Assembly: GCA_903885525.1 (NCBI GenBank)
Contig: CAISJA010000124.1
Coordinates: 1-7,421, forward strand
Reading direction: 5' to 3'
Origin: an uncultured Opitutaceae bacterium
GTDB lineage: Bacteria > Verrucomicrobiota > Verrucomicrobiia > Opitutales > Opitutaceae
Length of the DNA stretch: 7,421 nucleotides
The position numbers and the translations under genes are program-made. Below are positions 6,569 through 7,421 of the stretch, piece by piece; position 1 is the stretch's first letter; each line of letters opens with the position of its first letter. A model generated the notes under the pieces. That model saw only the letters and a list, made by a program, of their open reading frames with translations, did no database searches and was not told the DNA's origin.

Positions 6569-7198
6569 GTGAACGATGCAACCTCCCCGGCCCGGCCCGG
6601 CCCCGACGGCCGGCCCCCGCGAATATTCTGGCGGCGGCTGCCCTGGACTTATCTGGCGGTCGGGGCGGCCTGCCTGCTCATCCAATGCCGGCCCGACTGG
6701 CGGGGTGCGCTGATCTACGACCGCGCGGCCCTGGCGCGCGGCGAATGGTGGCGGCTGTGGACGGGCCACGGCGTCCATTTCGGCTGGCCCCATTTTCTCG
6801 CGGACGGCGGATTGTTTGTGATCATGGGCTGGCTGCTGGAGCGGGCGCATCCGTGGTTCAGCCGGCTGGCCCTGGTGCTGATGCCGCTCTTCATTTCCGG
6901 CCTGCTCTACCGGTTTGATCCGGCGATGCAGCGCTATGGCGGACTCAGCGCGGTCGACCTGGGACTGCTGCTCTACCTCGCCGGCCAAGGCTGGCAACGG
7001 GACTGGAGCGACTGGTTTTGGCCGGCGGTGCTGGTGATCTACGTGGGCGAGGTGATCTTTGAAACCGTGCAGGGCGGGCAGGGCGGGGGAATGATCCGCT
7101 TTGACGACGCCGGTGTGAAGGTGGCGACGAGCGCCCATGTGGCGAGCGCGCTCTACGCAGCCGCGGCCTGGGGGATAGCGTGGCGGCGCCGGCGGTGA
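6569..7198 (+). CDS. Rhombosortase-like rhomboid-family intramembrane serine protease
   Basis: This 209-residue membrane protein has about six hydrophobic segments (roughly 25-41, 76-92, 98-114, 124-139, 149-167 and 188-204) and an Arg-rich C-terminus (WRRRR). ARGEWWRLWTGHGVHFGWPHFLADGG (56-81) matches the start of the rhomboid core. YGGLSAVDLG (123-132) holds the likely catalytic Ser127, and SAHVASALYA (188-197) holds the likely general-base His190. The small size and the GEWWRLWTGH and SAH contexts resemble rhombosortases, which in Vibrio process GlyGly-CTERM proteins at the inner membrane. Two departures are seen: GLSA instead of GLSG after the Ser, and Asp79 where rhomboids usually have Asn in the HxxxN motif. 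No GlyGly-CTERM substrate lies in the window, so the substrate is unknown. The GTG start, 22 bases after polX, has no clear ribosome binding site. The symbol rrtA would be premature. Confidence 0.75.
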   Translation: MNDATSPARPGPDGRPPRIFWRRLPWTYLAVGAACLLIQCRPDWRGALIYDRAALARGEWWRLWTGHGVHFGWPHFLADGGLFVIMGWLLERAHPWFSRLALVLMPLFISGLLYRFDPAMQRYGGLSAVDLGLLLYLAGQGWQRDWSDWFWPAVLVIYVGEVIFETVQGGQGGGMIRFDDAGVKVATSAHVASALYAAAAWGIAWRRRR

Positions 7199-7421
7199 GC
7201 CCGGGGCGAGACTGCCGCGGTGCGCCGCCGCGACGGCCGGGAAAACATGGCCGGCGAGGGGGGGCTTGGAAACCTGGCTTCAAAATCAGTCCCGTCCCAC
7301 AGGGAGTGGATATGACGATGCAACTGCTTGCATAGGAATGCGAGCAAGGTGTCGGCGGGCGCCGGCGTAATTGATGATTTTAGTGCGAAAGCTGGTTTTG
7401 CTCGGGAAGAATCACGCGTGC
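7199..7421. other. Intergenic tail with small hairpins, no convincing gene
   Basis: No supported coding gene is visible in these 223 bases. GC content drops toward the right end, as expected for an intergenic region. It contains the hairpin TGCTTGCAT/ATGCGAGCA (7325-7346, one G-T wobble, loop AGGA) and a second one, GTCGGC/GCCGGC (7351-7366), followed by only a loosely T-rich stretch. The second could be a weak terminator for the menC-to-protease operon. A possible 7-codon ORF is at 7312-7335. The minus-strand frame across 7153-7347 is Arg/Pro-rich and overlaps the protease gene, so I do not call it. Confidence 0.45.
7351..7366 (+). terminator. Possible weak terminator hairpin after the operon
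   Basis: GTCGGC pairs with GCCGGC (one T-G wobble) around the loop GGGC. The stem is followed by GTAATTGATGATTTTA, which has no continuous T run. It is 153 bases past the last stop codon. The shape is right, but the tail is poor for an intrinsic terminator. Confidence 0.25.

Noticed and set aside
7153..7347. 64-codon minus-strand frame at the right end
   Set aside because: The translation is Arg/Pro/Ser-rich, it overlaps the end of the protease gene, and it lacks a ribosome binding site.

Overview
The window is a compact, GC-rich bacterial chromosomal segment with six protein genes. Two lie on the minus strand: nadE (cut by the left edge) and guaB. They diverge from four plus-strand genes: menC, menE, polX and a rhomboid-type protease of the rhombosortase kind. 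Menaquinone genes, a PHP-domain family X DNA polymerase, weak Shine-Dalgarno signals and the high GC content would fit a Verrucomicrobiota member such as the Opitutaceae. That assignment is only an inference from gene style; no marker gene here settles it.

Left part (1-2303, minus strand): guaB (IMP dehydrogenase, guanine nucleotide synthesis) is followed by nadE (glutamine-dependent NAD+ synthetase, N-terminal glutaminase domain only). Between them, five bases past the guaB stop codon, sits a 96-bp element. It has perfect 17-bp terminal inverted repeats and is flanked immediately by a perfect 9-bp direct repeat. This is the anatomy of a small non-autonomous transposon (MITE) with its target-site duplication, and it is the most distinctive structure in the window.

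Middle (2304-2546): a divergent intergenic region that must hold the promoters for both directions. It has one AT-rich patch near guaB and a perfect 7-bp hairpin in the menC leader.

Right part (2547-7198, plus strand): a tightly packed probable operon. menC and menE overlap by 19 bases. menE and polX share an ATGA stop/start. The protease gene follows 22 bases later. MenC makes o-succinylbenzoate and MenE activates it with CoA, consecutive steps of classical menaquinone synthesis. PolX is a repair polymerase with an intact PHP nuclease centre. The last gene encodes a polytopic membrane protein with a rhomboid-like Ser/His pair. The tail (7199-7421) has no convincing gene, only small hairpins and a possible 7-codon ORF.

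I found no CRISPR array, tRNA, rRNA, phage module or obvious defence system. The points worth following up are the MITE, a set of unusual active-site substitutions in guaB, and the menaquinone/repair/protease gene arrangement.
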